Shown here piece by piece: positions 42,442-51,360 of a DNA stretch of 64,000 nucleotides; the stretch's first letter is position 1; the number at the start of each line of letters is the position of its first letter. The stretch is from Bacillota bacterium (GTDB taxonomy: Bacteria; Bacillota_A; Clostridia; Lachnospirales; Lachnospiraceae). The notes beneath the pieces were generated by a model. That model saw only the letters and a program-made list of their open reading frames with translations. It was not told the DNA's origin and searched no databases. The stretch covers positions 186,001 through 250,000 of the forward strand of contig JAEYMU010000025.1 in NCBI GenBank assembly GCA_023407175.1, read 5' to 3'. The position numbers were made by a program, and so were the translations under genes.

Positions 42442-44910
42442 ATGAGTATAAGAAGAAAATTATGTTTAATGGGAATCTGTATCGGTATTATACTAATCGT
42501 TCTAACAGTCAATGTAGTTAAAAAGCTGCAGGAGGGCGGTTCGTCCGGTCATGATATAGTGAAGGAGAATGTTATGACCAGGGCGGAAGCATACCGTCTT
42601 TTAAGCTATCTGGAATATAATAAGTCCGAACGGGAAGCTCTTAAGAAGCAGCTTACCTATCAGGATGAGAAAATGTCCGGCTGGTATGATACCTATGTCA
42701 ATGCTGCCTGCAACATGGGCCTGATTGAGGAGAAGGTAACGGCAAGCCCGGAGGAGGCTTTAACCTATGGAGACTGCAAGCAGCTGATCGATAACTTAAT
42801 TCTGAAAAATCCCGACTATCAGTCTGCTTATACAGGCTTATCCTTTCAATTTACTGATTCAAAGAAAGACATGCTTATCATCGATTTCCTGGAATTATAT
42901 CAGGCCCTTCTGACTGCGATACCGGAGGAAGACCGTATTATAAAGGAAATGGATTTGCTGGTGCTGGGCAGTCAGGAGACAGAGGACGGCGTGGATCGGA
43001 TGGTAACCGACCTCGGAAAATTCTATTATCTGGATGCCAAAAGCTATGAGAAGGACTTGCCTGTGGATGGTGCCCAGCTTGCAACACAATATTTGGACAA
43101 AGGTGTCAAGGCCTTGGTCTGTGACCAGGAGCTGATCTATATTACAGGGGTCACAACAGATAAAATAATCATACATAATGTGTGGATCAAACAAGGCTCC
43201 GGGACTTCAGTGGATACCTTTCTCAGTGATATAGATAAAAGCTTTACCACGATATCAAAGCTAAAAGAGCCAATTGAGAAGGTGGTTGGCGATATTACAA
43301 TAGAGAATGGGAAGATTGTAAAAATTAATGTGAAGCCGGATATGATACAGGGAAAGGTACTTCGTTCAGGAACGGATTTTATTGAGATCGAAGGCTATGG
43401 AAAGGTCCCTCTGGATGAAAATTTCAAGATTTATAAAATATACGGCGAATTATCGGAAGAGCCTACCGGCAGTATTCTGGTCGGATATGATAACACGGAT
43501 TTTGTTGTATCCGATGGAAAAATTAGTGCGGCTTTGATTACGGAAAGCATCAAAGCAGAAAATATCCGTGTTTTAATTAAGACAACCGGATATCAGAATA
43601 TATATCATGACAGTGTGGAATTTACCGCAACCTCGGATTTTACCGTTAGTACAAAGGAAACGGAAAAAACCTATCAGGAGGGTGAAACGGTAACCATTAA
43701 GCCGGGGGATGAACTGTTTGAGAATGGCCGTATTACGGTTAAGGCTGCTTCTGAAAATGCTAAGATAAAGCTTCTGTCCGTGGAACGCTCCTCCGGTAAC
43801 CCAAAGTACCGAGGCAGCATCGAGATTGCAGAGGATGACGACGGATTAATTATCGTAAATGAGCTTCCATTGGAGGAATACCTGTATGCGGTCATTCCCA
43901 GTGAAATGCCCACCAGCTATGGACTGGAGGCTATTAAGGTGCAGGCGGTCTGTGCCAGAAGCTATGCCTACCGCCATCTGCTTGCCAACAGTTTAAGCCA
44001 GTACGGTGCCCATGTGGATGACAGTGCCTCCTATCAGGTATATAACAATATAGCAGAAAATGAGGATTCTATTCTGGCTGTTAAGGATACCTACGGCGAG
44101 GTGATTAAATACGGGGACAGTGTGATTACTGCCTATTATTATTCCACCTCCTGCGGCCATACCACGGACCCGGCAAGCGTCTGGTCAAACGGCACCGAAA
44201 TACCCTATCTGAGCGGTAAATTGCTCCTTGCCGCACAGGATGGAGAGGCCGCCGAGGCGTTAAGTGCGGCAGAAAGCAAATATGAGGATTTATCCTCCGA
44301 GGACAGCTTTGCAAGCTTCCTTGCAGATGAGGATATTACCACCTATGACAGCGGGTTCAGCTGGTACCGCTGGAAGGTAACCATGAGCATTAAGGATATT
44401 AAGAAGGTCATAGACAGCCGGCTGGCAGATCGTTATAAGGCAAATCCTGCGTTAATACTTACTCAGACATCGGCAGCAGAGGATGGAAAGGAAGCAGTAT
44501 TTGAAAGTGCTCCGATTGATACGGTGGGTGATATTGAGGATATCAGCGTAGCAAAGCGTGAGAGCAGCGGGATTATCTCGGAGCTTATTATTACCGGAAG
44601 TGAGCACACGATAAAGATTTTAAAGGAATACAATATCAGAGCACTTTTGGCACCGCTCTATGACAGCATTACAAGACAGGATGAAAGTGAGATTAAAAGC
44701 TTAAGTTTGCTTCCAAGTGCATTTTTTACCCTGGAAAGAAAAGAAAAGGATGGCAAGCTGAGCAGCTTTAAGTTATCCGGCGGCGGCTATGGGCATGGTG
44801 TCGGAATGAGCCAGAATGCAGTCAAGGCATTGGCAGATGCAGGTAAGGATTATGAGGACATCGTAGCTTATTTTTACGAGGGAACCGAGCTGGGAATTAT
44901 TTATGAATAG
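42442..44910 (+). CDS. SpoIID/LytB domain cell-wall protein, long form
   Basis: An 822-residue membrane-anchored protein. An N-terminal helix (LMGICIGIILIVLTVNVV) is followed by about 400 residues of unassigned sequence and the SpoIID/LytB domain (about 470-810). The domain shows NELPLEEYLYAVIPSEMP, VQAVCARSYAY, YYYSTSCGHTTDPASVW and, at the end, GGGYGHGVGMSQNAVKALA with YFYEGTELGIIY. SpoIID is a lytic transglycosylase of engulfment. This protein is more than twice SpoIID length (about 340), so it is a vegetative or amidase-enhancer homologue rather than SpoIID itself. The 14-base overlap with the convergent gene is notable. Confidence 0.85.
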   Translation: MSIRRKLCLMGICIGIILIVLTVNVVKKLQEGGSSGHDIVKENVMTRAEAYRLLSYLEYNKSEREALKKQLTYQDEKMSGWYDTYVNAACNMGLIEEKVTASPEEALTYGDCKQLIDNLILKNPDYQSAYTGLSFQFTDSKKDMLIIDFLELYQALLTAIPEEDRIIKEMDLLVLGSQETEDGVDRMVTDLGKFYYLDAKSYEKDLPVDGAQLATQYLDKGVKALVCDQELIYITGVTTDKIIIHNVWIKQGSGTSVDTFLSDIDKSFTTISKLKEPIEKVVGDITIENGKIVKINVKPDMIQGKVLRSGTDFIEIEGYGKVPLDENFKIYKIYGELSEEPTGSILVGYDNTDFVVSDGKISAALITESIKAENIRVLIKTTGYQNIYHDSVEFTATSDFTVSTKETEKTYQEGETVTIKPGDELFENGRITVKAASENAKIKLLSVERSSGNPKYRGSIEIAEDDDGLIIVNELPLEEYLYAVIPSEMPTSYGLEAIKVQAVCARSYAYRHLLANSLSQYGAHVDDSASYQVYNNIAENEDSILAVKDTYGEVIKYGDSVITAYYYSTSCGHTTDPASVWSNGTEIPYLSGKLLLAAQDGEAAEALSAAESKYEDLSSEDSFASFLADEDITTYDSGFSWYRWKVTMSIKDIKKVIDSRLADRYKANPALILTQTSAAEDGKEAVFESAPIDTVGDIEDISVAKRESSGIISELIITGSEHTIKILKEYNIRALLAPLYDSITRQDESEIKSLSLLPSAFFTLERKEKDGKLSSFKLSGGGYGHGVGMSQNAVKALADAGKDYEDIVAYFYEGTELGIIYE

Positions 44911-45775
44911 AGATGTCCTTGGAGGGAGAATGATATAAAAGCTTGATTTTGTCAACAAAATTCTTATTCTCCATGAGAAGATTAAATTCAGCACCAAGGA
45001 ATAGAATATACATACAAAAATACATCCACAGCATGAACAGCACGATAGCGGTAAGACTTCCGTACATGGAGGAATAGTTGGAGAAATTATCGATATAATA
45101 GGAGAAAGCATAGGAAAAACCGGTCCAGCCGGCGGCACATAAAAGTGCGCCGGGAAGCTCGCTCATCAATCTGACCTTTCTGTTTGGAATTACAGTATAG
45201 ATAATCAGGAAGAAGATAATCAGGACCAGCAGACCGAGAATGGTCCTGACACTGATGATAATTAAGGCGGTATCCGTGAGCCTGGGTAATTTTTGTTCAA
45301 TCCAGAAATACAGCCGGTTACCGAATACAAAAAGTATCATGGTTGCAATCAGCATAATTGCAAAAATCAAGGTATAAAAGGCGGAAATGGCCCGCAATAA
45401 AAAATAATTTCTGGTTTCCCTGATTTCATATACGCCGTTCAGCCCTCTCATAATCGCAAGAAAGCCCTTTCCGGCAGACCAGAGGGTGGTGATTGCTGTA
45501 ACGGAAATCAAGGCGCTGGAGGCATGGGTATCGAAGATTTCACTGATAACGGACACGATCATAGTATTGACCGCCACCGGAAAAATCTCGGAAAACAGCC
45601 GCATCAGGGTGCTTTCTTCCACTGGAAAAAACTTTATCATACTTAACAGCAGCATGATGAAGGGAAAGAAGGAGATGATGATGAAGAAGGCAGCCTGGGC
45701 GGAAAAGGCAGCAACATGATCCTCACTTATTTTGGTAGATAGTAATTTTATTAATTTAAAGGTGGATTTTACCAT
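44897..45775 (-). CDS. YihY/virulence factor BrkB family membrane protein
   Basis: A 292-residue protein with six helices, family once mis-called ribonuclease BN. Seen: DHVAAFSAQAAFFIIISFFPF near the start, TTLWSAGKGFLAIMRGLNGVYE, RNYFLLRAISAFYTL, and LPGALLCAAGWTGFSYAFSY before an IVLFMLWMYFCMYILFLGAE helix. Function is not established; envelope or transport roles are suggested. Start follows GGAGG. Just upstream a hairpin (CCCGGCGCA/TGCGCGGG) abuts the ribosome binding site. Its 3' end overlaps the SpoIID/LytB gene by 14 bases in convergent orientation. Confidence 0.88.
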   Translation of the reverse strand: MVKSTFKLIKLLSTKISEDHVAAFSAQAAFFIIISFFPFIMLLLSMIKFFPVEESTLMRLFSEIFPVAVNTMIVSVISEIFDTHASSALISVTAITTLWSAGKGFLAIMRGLNGVYEIRETRNYFLLRAISAFYTLIFAIMLIATMILFVFGNRLYFWIEQKLPRLTDTALIIISVRTILGLLVLIIFFLIIYTVIPNRKVRLMSELPGALLCAAGWTGFSYAFSYYIDNFSNYSSMYGSLTAIVLFMLWMYFCMYILFLGAEFNLLMENKNFVDKIKLLYHSPSKDISIHK

Positions 45776-46014
45776 TCATTACCTCCATTCCCGCGCATGA
45801 TTTTTGCGCCGGGGATTTTATCGCAGTCGCCATACAATTATATTATATGAGGAGTCATTTTATACTATCCATTAATTTATGGCAGTAACGAGTATTCCTT
45901 CGTTACACCGCACATACTATATGAAAATAATGCTGTTCAGTTGGAAACAACTTCATTATATAACAAAACCTAAGAAAATCAACAAACAAAATTGTGAAAT
46001 ACTGCATTTGATGA
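45776..46014. other. Divergent intergenic region with a leader hairpin
   Basis: On the minus strand CCCGGCGCA...TGCGCGGG (about 45813-45790, one bulge) lies immediately before the ribosome binding site of the BrkB-family gene. The rest is A+T-rich with no recognised motif. Confidence 0.4.
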
Positions 46015-46042
46015 TTGAGAAATGGCAGAAATATGGTATTAT
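46015..46042 (+). promoter_or_regulatory. Probable promoter of the alpha-galactosidase gene
   Basis: TTGAGA (46015-46020) and TATTAT (46037-46042), spacer 16. Confidence 0.55.
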
Positions 46043-46083
46043 GGAAAATGTATAAAAACATAAGATATAATAGCGGAGGTACT

Positions 46084-48276
46084 ATGGGAATCCTATATGA
46101 ACAAAATGAAAAAAGCTTTATCTTGCAGTCAAAAGCTTCTACCTATATTTTTCGAATTAGTAAGAATAAATATTTAGAGCATGTTTATTATGGAGGTAAA
46201 ATACAAAAACCCTCTGTGCAGGCTCTGTGCAAAAGCAGCCCCAGAGCATCCTTTCATGCCAATCCCGACAGTGACGGGGCATTTTCCCTGGATACCATGC
46301 CGGGTGAATATCCCTCCTACGGTAGCACAGATTTAAGAATGCCGGCCTATCAGATACAACTGGAAAACGGTACGAGAATTACGGATTTATCCTATCAATC
46401 CTATGAAATTATAAAAGGAAAGTCAGTTACCAAAGGGCTTCCCGGTGTTTCGGCAAAAGAACAGGAGGCGGAGACACTTTTCCTTACTTTGACCGATGAA
46501 CTGATCGGGCTTAAGGTGATACTTTCCTATACGGTATTTTGCGAAGAGGATGTTATTGTAAGAAGTGCACATTTTATTAATGAGGGGAGCAGCACTCTGA
46601 AAATACTGCGCGCCTTCAGTGTGAGTCTGGATTTTGACCATTATAAATATGATCTGCTTAGCCTGTCCGGAAGCTGGGCCAGGGAACGGCATCCGATCAG
46701 AAGACCACTGGTGCATGGAACCCAGTCAATTGAAAGCAGGAGAGGTGCCAGCGGTCATTCCGAGAATCCCTTTGTCGCTCTGCTGGAGCCTGGTGCTACG
46801 GAAAACAGCGGAGAGGTATTTGGCTTTAGCCTGATTTATAGCGGGAATTTTTATGCCGGAGCCGAAGTGGATCAGTATAATACGACCAGGGTGGTACTTG
46901 GTATCAATCCCTTTGACTTTTCGTGGCAGCTTGGGCCCGGTGAGAATTTTCACACCCCGGAGGCGGTTTTGGTTTATTCGGACTGTGGTCTTGGCGGGAT
47001 GTCAAGAACCTATCACAGACTGTACCGCAGGAATTTAATGAAAAGTGAGTTCAGGGACAGGGAGCGGCCAATTGTAATCAATAACTGGGAGGCTACCTAT
47101 TTTGATTTTAATGAGGACAAGATCAAGGAGCTTGCAAAGCAGGCTGCCGGACTGGGGATTGAACTGCTGGTACTTGACGACGGATGGTTTGGCAAACGTA
47201 ACAGTGACAGCTGCAGTCTGGGTGACTGGGTAAGCAGCCCGGATAAGCTTCCAAGCGGCTTAAAGAAGCTGACTGAGGAGATTAATTCCTATGGAATAAA
47301 GTTCGGACTGTGGTTTGAGCCGGAGATGGTATCTCCTGACAGTGATCTGTACAGAACACATCCGGATTGGTGCCTGCATGTACCCGACCGGCACAGATCT
47401 CTGGCGAGAAACCAGTTGATTCTTGATTATTCCAGAGCGGATGTCAGAGAAGCAATAATTAAAATGTTAAGCGATATTTTGTCCGATGCAGCCATTTCCT
47501 ATGTAAAATGGGACATGAACCGCAATATGACGGAAATAGGTTCAGCTCTTCTGGAGGCAGAACACCAGCAGGAGACAGCCCACCGTTATATTCTGGGTCT
47601 ATATGAGGTAATGGACACCATTACCGACCGCTTTCCGGAGGTGTTGTTTGAAAGCTGCTCCGGTGGCGGCGGCCGTTTTGATCCGGGAATCCTGTATTAT
47701 ATGCCCCAGAATTGGACCTCAGATGATACCGATGCCATAGAACGCTTAAAAATCCAGTACGGGACCTCTATCGTATATCCGGCCTGTGCTATGACTGCTC
47801 ATGTATCCTGCGTTCCGAATCATCAGACCGGCAGAAGCACGCCGATCAGCTTTCGGCACAGTGTTGCCATGGCAGGTAATTTTGGCTATGAGCTGGATAT
47901 TACCAAATTTACAGAGGAAGAGAAACAATATACCAGGGAACAAGTTCAGTATTATAAGTCAATTCGCGGACTGGTTCAGTACGGAGACCTATACCGTATC
48001 TTAAGTCCCTTTGACAGTAATTATGTGGCACTTATCTATGTATCAAAGGACAAGAGGGAAGCCCTCCTGTTCCTTTACAAAATTATGAATGTACCGAACG
48101 GGCCGCTCTGGCGCTTGCGTCTGGAGGGACTTAAGCCGGAGCTTAATTACCGGATCGATGACAGCGATATGGTTATCAGTGGTGAACAGCTTATGCGCTA
48201 TGGCCTGAATGAGCCCGGCGAGCTTAGCTGGGGAGATTATAACAGCAAAATAATTCATTTAGGGGCAGTGGAATAA
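46084..48276 (+). CDS. GH36 alpha-galactosidase
   Basis: A 730-residue glycoside hydrolase that releases terminal alpha-galactose from raffinose-type sugars or galactomannan. The order is N-terminal beta-sandwich (1-320), TIM barrel, and C-terminal beta domain. Seen: EYPSYGSTDLRMPAYQIQ, WEATYFDFNE, LLVLDDGWFGKRN, FGLWFEPEMVSPDSDLY, the nucleophile Asp at about residue 477 in YVKWDMNRN, FESCSGGGGRFDPG and the acid/base Asp at about residue 548 in TSDDTDAIERL. No signal peptide, so it is cytosolic and needs an oligosaccharide transporter coded elsewhere. The start at 46084 follows GGAGG. It stands alone with its own terminator. Confidence 0.95.
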   Translation: MGILYEQNEKSFILQSKASTYIFRISKNKYLEHVYYGGKIQKPSVQALCKSSPRASFHANPDSDGAFSLDTMPGEYPSYGSTDLRMPAYQIQLENGTRITDLSYQSYEIIKGKSVTKGLPGVSAKEQEAETLFLTLTDELIGLKVILSYTVFCEEDVIVRSAHFINEGSSTLKILRAFSVSLDFDHYKYDLLSLSGSWARERHPIRRPLVHGTQSIESRRGASGHSENPFVALLEPGATENSGEVFGFSLIYSGNFYAGAEVDQYNTTRVVLGINPFDFSWQLGPGENFHTPEAVLVYSDCGLGGMSRTYHRLYRRNLMKSEFRDRERPIVINNWEATYFDFNEDKIKELAKQAAGLGIELLVLDDGWFGKRNSDSCSLGDWVSSPDKLPSGLKKLTEEINSYGIKFGLWFEPEMVSPDSDLYRTHPDWCLHVPDRHRSLARNQLILDYSRADVREAIIKMLSDILSDAAISYVKWDMNRNMTEIGSALLEAEHQQETAHRYILGLYEVMDTITDRFPEVLFESCSGGGGRFDPGILYYMPQNWTSDDTDAIERLKIQYGTSIVYPACAMTAHVSCVPNHQTGRSTPISFRHSVAMAGNFGYELDITKFTEEEKQYTREQVQYYKSIRGLVQYGDLYRILSPFDSNYVALIYVSKDKREALLFLYKIMNVPNGPLWRLRLEGLKPELNYRIDDSDMVISGEQLMRYGLNEPGELSWGDYNSKIIHLGAVE

Positions 48277-48290
48277 ATATCTGGTAAGAA

Positions 48291-48329
48291 AAGCCGGTTA
48301 TTGTATCAAGGATTAACCGGCTTTTTTAT
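48291..48329 (+). terminator. Terminator of the alpha-galactosidase gene
   Basis: AAGCCGGTTA pairs with TTAACCGGCTT and is followed by TTTTTA. Confidence 0.9.
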
Positions 48330-48366
48330 CCGGCAACTTTCGTCGAATTGTAGAAGTAATATATAT

Positions 48367-48395
48367 TTGATTAAATATGGAAATTGTTGTATAAT
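48367..48395 (+). promoter_or_regulatory. Promoter of the small-protein/TPR transcript
   Basis: TTGATT (48367-48372) and TATAAT (48390-48395), spacer 17. It leaves a leader of about 215 bases. Confidence 0.7.
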
Positions 48396-48506
48396 CGCGG
48401 TATATGAAAGAATGGATACAGACAGGCATTTTTTATCGATTATCCGCGCTGAAACTATTGATTTTTCTTGTGTTTATAGTATTATGTTAGTTAGGATGCA
48501 AAGATT

Positions 48507-48611
48507 GGCGGGGAAACCAAAAATTACCCGCATAGAATCTGAATATAGAAAACCGCGAAGAAGAAATTCTTCGAAACCCGTGGAGGAGAAATCCTCCAAA
48601 AGGATGGAGGA
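48507..48611 (+). promoter_or_regulatory. Structured leader with two GAAA-tetraloop hairpins and a possible anti-SD
   Basis: After a GCGGG/CCCGC stem, CGAAGAA-GAAA-TTCTTCG (48556-48573, 7 bp) and GGAGGA-GAAA-TCCTCC (48582-48597, 6 bp) fold as perfect GNRA-capped hairpins. TCCTCC can also pair with the real ribosome binding site GGAGGA at 48606-48611, so the second hairpin and site-sequestering pairing exclude each other. The same region holds a 44-codon open frame (48496-48630) without a clear ribosome binding site, which is not called here. Confidence 0.55.
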
Positions 48612-48616
48612 TTGTT

Positions 48617-48757
48617 ATGATCAATTTTGATGAAGAGATTGGAAAATTTCAGCCAAGCTTAGAGATTGAACAGGCAGAGGATGTCATAAACAATAATGAT
48701 TTAACAGATATAACCGACATATTGAAGGAATTACTGAAAACGAATAAAGATAACTAG
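48617..48757 (+). CDS. 46-aa acidic small protein, unknown
   Basis: ATG 48617 has an ideal ribosome binding site (GGAGG, 6-base spacer). The acidic product begins MINFDEEIGKFQPSLEIEQ and continues AEDVINNNDLTDITDILKEL, helical in appearance with no membrane segment. Too short for most gene finders. The zinc-ribbon/TPR gene follows after 54 bases in the same direction, so the two are likely co-transcribed. The Ser-Leu-Glu-Ile and Asn-Asp-Leu-Thr-Asp text looks conserved-helix-like, but no family is claimed. Function unknown. Confidence 0.65.
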   Translation: MINFDEEIGKFQPSLEIEQAEDVINNNDLTDITDILKELLKTNKDN

Positions 48758-48811
48758 AAAACTGGACGTTGTACCAGAAATAAAGATTATATACGGACAG
48801 GTGGGGATAAT

Positions 48812-50209
48812 ATGATTTGCCCGAATTGTGGAAGTAATATGTCGGACAAAAGGAAACGCTGTGAGAGATGTGGAACAGACTTAACAATATATCAAAGGGT
48901 ACTTCGGATATCCAATTTATATTATAATAACGGCCTTGCAAGGGCCAAGGTCCGCGATTTGTCCGGAGCTGTGATTGCCCTTCGAAAAAGCCTTGATTTG
49001 AATAAAACCAATACGAATGCAAGAAACCTGCTGGGACTTGTCTATTATGAGATGGGCGAGACAGTTGCCGCACTTAGTGAATGGGTAATCAGCAGACATT
49101 TTAAACCGGATGATAATGATGCGGAGGAATATATTAATAAGGTACAGTCCAATCCGACCAGACTGGACGCCTTAAATCAGGCAATCAAAAGATATAACAC
49201 GGCCCTTAATTTCGCCAAGCAGGGCAGTGATGACCTATCTGTCATCCAGTTAAAAAAGGTGGTAAACTTGAATCCCCATTTCATTAGAGCCTATCAGCTG
49301 CTGGCACTGCTGCATATGAAGGCAGGGGATAATGAGAAGGCAAAAAAATATCTGTTTAGAGCAGCCAAAATTGATGTTTCCAATACACTGACACTGCGCT
49401 ATCTGAAGGAGCTTGACACACCATCGGGGAAGGATTTGGACGCTAACCCGGAGGCAGAGCAGCCGAGCCTTGTAACCAGCTCCATTATGCCCATATCCTC
49501 CTATAAAGAGGATAAGCCGAATATTATGGCCTTTGTTAATCTTGTGCTGGGTGTGATTATCGGTATTGCGGTTACTGCCACACTGATCATCCCGACAATT
49601 GAGCGTGGCAGGACCTCTGATGAGAATTCGGCCTATACGGATAATGCCTCTACAACGGCGCAGTTGGAGGAAAAGGATAATGAAATCAGTACGCTAACCT
49701 CAGAAAATGATGATTTGAAGAACCAGATTTCCCAGCTTCAAACCCAGCTTGACAACATTGTAACCCCGGATACCTCTGCCTATGAAACCTTGATATCCTG
49801 TACGGGATTATATCTGGCAGAGCTGGAAAAGCCGGCGAGCCAGAGAGATTTTACGGCGATAGCCGATACCCTGGCAACTCTTACGGACAACCAGTTTGAG
49901 AACAGCACCTCTGTCAGCCTGCTGACCAAACTAAGGGATGCAACCTTCCCAGAGGTAGCGGCAAAGCATTATAGTACCGGCCATGGTCTATATGGGGACG
50001 GTAAATATGAGGAGGCTCTTGCAGAGTTTACAAAGGCGCTTGCGCTGGACCCTCAGGATGTAGATTCCATTTATTTTGCCGGAAGATCCTATGACCGTCT
50101 GGGAGATACGGAAAATGCAATCAAATATTATAATCAGGTAATTAATTCTTTCCCGGATTCCTCAAGGGTTTCCCAGGCAAAGGAAAAGCTGGAGGCAATA
50201 CAGCCATAA
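48812..50209 (+). CDS. Zinc-ribbon, TPR and coiled-coil membrane protein
   Basis: A 465-residue protein. Residues 1-22 form a zinc ribbon (CPNCGSNMSDKRKRCERCG). TPR-like helix pairs follow (about 30-200: RDLSGAVIALRKSLDLNKTN, NARNLLGLVYYEMGETVAAL, IRAYQLLALLHMKAGDNEKA). One membrane helix lies near 240-262 (IMAFVNLVLGVIIGIAVTAT). A coiled coil comes next (about 285-320), and the C-terminal external or internal part carries another TPR pair (HYSTGHGLYGDGKYEEALAE, YDRLGDTENAIKYYNQVIN). Likely a scaffold; function unknown. Start backed by GGTGGGG. Confidence 0.85.
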   Translation: MICPNCGSNMSDKRKRCERCGTDLTIYQRVLRISNLYYNNGLARAKVRDLSGAVIALRKSLDLNKTNTNARNLLGLVYYEMGETVAALSEWVISRHFKPDDNDAEEYINKVQSNPTRLDALNQAIKRYNTALNFAKQGSDDLSVIQLKKVVNLNPHFIRAYQLLALLHMKAGDNEKAKKYLFRAAKIDVSNTLTLRYLKELDTPSGKDLDANPEAEQPSLVTSSIMPISSYKEDKPNIMAFVNLVLGVIIGIAVTATLIIPTIERGRTSDENSAYTDNASTTAQLEEKDNEISTLTSENDDLKNQISQLQTQLDNIVTPDTSAYETLISCTGLYLAELEKPASQRDFTAIADTLATLTDNQFENSTSVSLLTKLRDATFPEVAAKHYSTGHGLYGDGKYEEALAEFTKALALDPQDVDSIYFAGRSYDRLGDTENAIKYYNQVINSFPDSSRVSQAKEKLEAIQP

Positions 50210-50248
50210 TAAGGCAATGGATAAGAAACGAATAACATAAGATAAAGA

Positions 50249-50304
50249 AAAAAAGACATTTCATGTGTAGTGGGCACCCACTCCATCAAAGGTCTTTTTT
50301 TATT
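50249..50304. terminator. Bidirectional terminator after the TPR gene
   Basis: A long imperfect stem around AGTGG-GCAC-CCACT is flanked by AAAAAAAGAC and GTCTTTTTTT. Confidence 0.88.
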
Positions 50305-50366
50305 CATAATCGGGAGCTATTCAATGTATGATTGATAGATTGATAGACATTAGGAGGGAAAGGCAC

Positions 50367-50759
50367 ATGCAGGAAGCAAGAAAACAAAGTAAAAATTTGC
50401 GAAAGGAGGGCGAAGGGGAGGCAGGCTTTGAGATTAAGGAGCGTTGCCTGATTATCCGGTTAAACGAGGAATTAGATCATCATAATGCCTTAAAAATCCG
50501 GGAGCGGGCGGACAAGCTGATTGATCATAATAACATTAAGCATATTATATTTGATTTTTCCGGGGCAGGCTTTATGGACAGTGCAGGCATCGGCATCATT
50601 ATGGGCAGATATAAAAAGGTTATTTTCATAGGCGGGAAGACGGCTGTGACGAACGTAAGCTCCGGGATAGACAGAATATTCAAGCTGTCGGGACTGTATA
50701 AGATTATTGAAAAGTATGATACGGTGGATGCTGCTTTAAAGATGCTACAAAAAGGTTAG
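50367..50759 (+). CDS. spoIIAA: Anti-sigma F factor antagonist SpoIIAA
   Basis: STAS-domain protein of 130 residues that releases sigma F from SpoIIAB after it is dephosphorylated by SpoIIE in the forespore. Seen: CLIIRLNEELDHHNALKIRE, KHIIFDFSGAGFMDSAGIGI with the phospho-Ser at about residue 72, and FKLSGLYKII. About 14 residues longer at the N-terminus than B. subtilis SpoIIAA. ATG 50367 follows AGGAGG. First gene of the spoIIA operon. Confidence 0.95.
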   Translation: MQEARKQSKNLRKEGEGEAGFEIKERCLIIRLNEELDHHNALKIRERADKLIDHNNIKHIIFDFSGAGFMDSAGIGIIMGRYKKVIFIGGKTAVTNVSSGIDRIFKLSGLYKIIEKYDTVDAALKMLQKG

Positions 50760-50856
50760 TGGACAGCATTTACAGTACACCGGGCTGTGGGCCGGCAGTT
50801 AAGATATAGGGATATAAAATTCTTAAGGTTAGGCATTGGAAAGGGGATAAACAGGA

Positions 50857-51327
50857 ATGAAGGATAGGAATGAAATGCTTTTGGAGTTCGAAAGTAAATC
50901 TCAGAATGAAAGCTTTGCCAGAACGGTAGTAGCAGCATTTACGGCACAGTTGGACCCAACCATTGAAGAGTTGGATGATATTAAGACGGCGGTATCGGAA
51001 GCGGTTACAAACTCGATCATCCATGGCTATGCGGAGAGCGAGGGGATTATCAAAATGCACTGTGTGATCAGTGACAATGAATTGACGGTTGAGATTATCG
51101 ATGAGGGTGTTGGGATAGAAAATATCGAGAAGGCGATGGAGCCGCTTTATACTACAAGACCGGAGCTGGAACGCTCCGGCATGGGCTTCTCGTTCATGGA
51201 GGCCTTTATGGATGAATTACAGGTGGAATCTATGGTGGGCAAGGGAACCCTGGTCCGTATGAGAAAAAGACTGAAACGGCTGGAAAAGCAAAGTACTCTA
51301 AAGCAGGAGGCAGAGCAAAAGACTTGA
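50857..51327 (+). CDS. spoIIAB: Anti-sigma F factor and Ser kinase SpoIIAB
   Basis: GHKL-family protein kinase of 156 residues that holds sigma F inactive and phosphorylates SpoIIAA. Seen: [21 protein letters not shown]-box [16 protein letters not shown]1 [12 protein letters not shown], and the lid/G2 [17 protein letters not shown]. Ribosome binding site AAAGGGG. It lies 97 bases after spoIIAA, more than the usual overlap. Confidence 0.95.
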   Translation: MKDRNEMLLEFESKSQNESFARTVVAAFTAQLDPTIEELDDIKTAVSEAVTNSIIHGYAESEGIIKMHCVISDNELTVEIIDEGVGIENIEKAMEPLYTTRPELERSGMGFSFMEAFMDELQVESMVGKGTLVRMRKRLKRLEKQSTLKQEAEQKT

Positions 51328-51360
51328 TAGCGGAATACATACACAGCCAAAGGAAGGGAA

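Noticed and set aside
48496..48630. A 44-codon basic open frame in the leader ahead of the 46-residue gene
   Set aside because: No ribosome binding site; composition is explained by the hairpins (GAAGAAG, GGAGGAG). Kept only as part of the leader.
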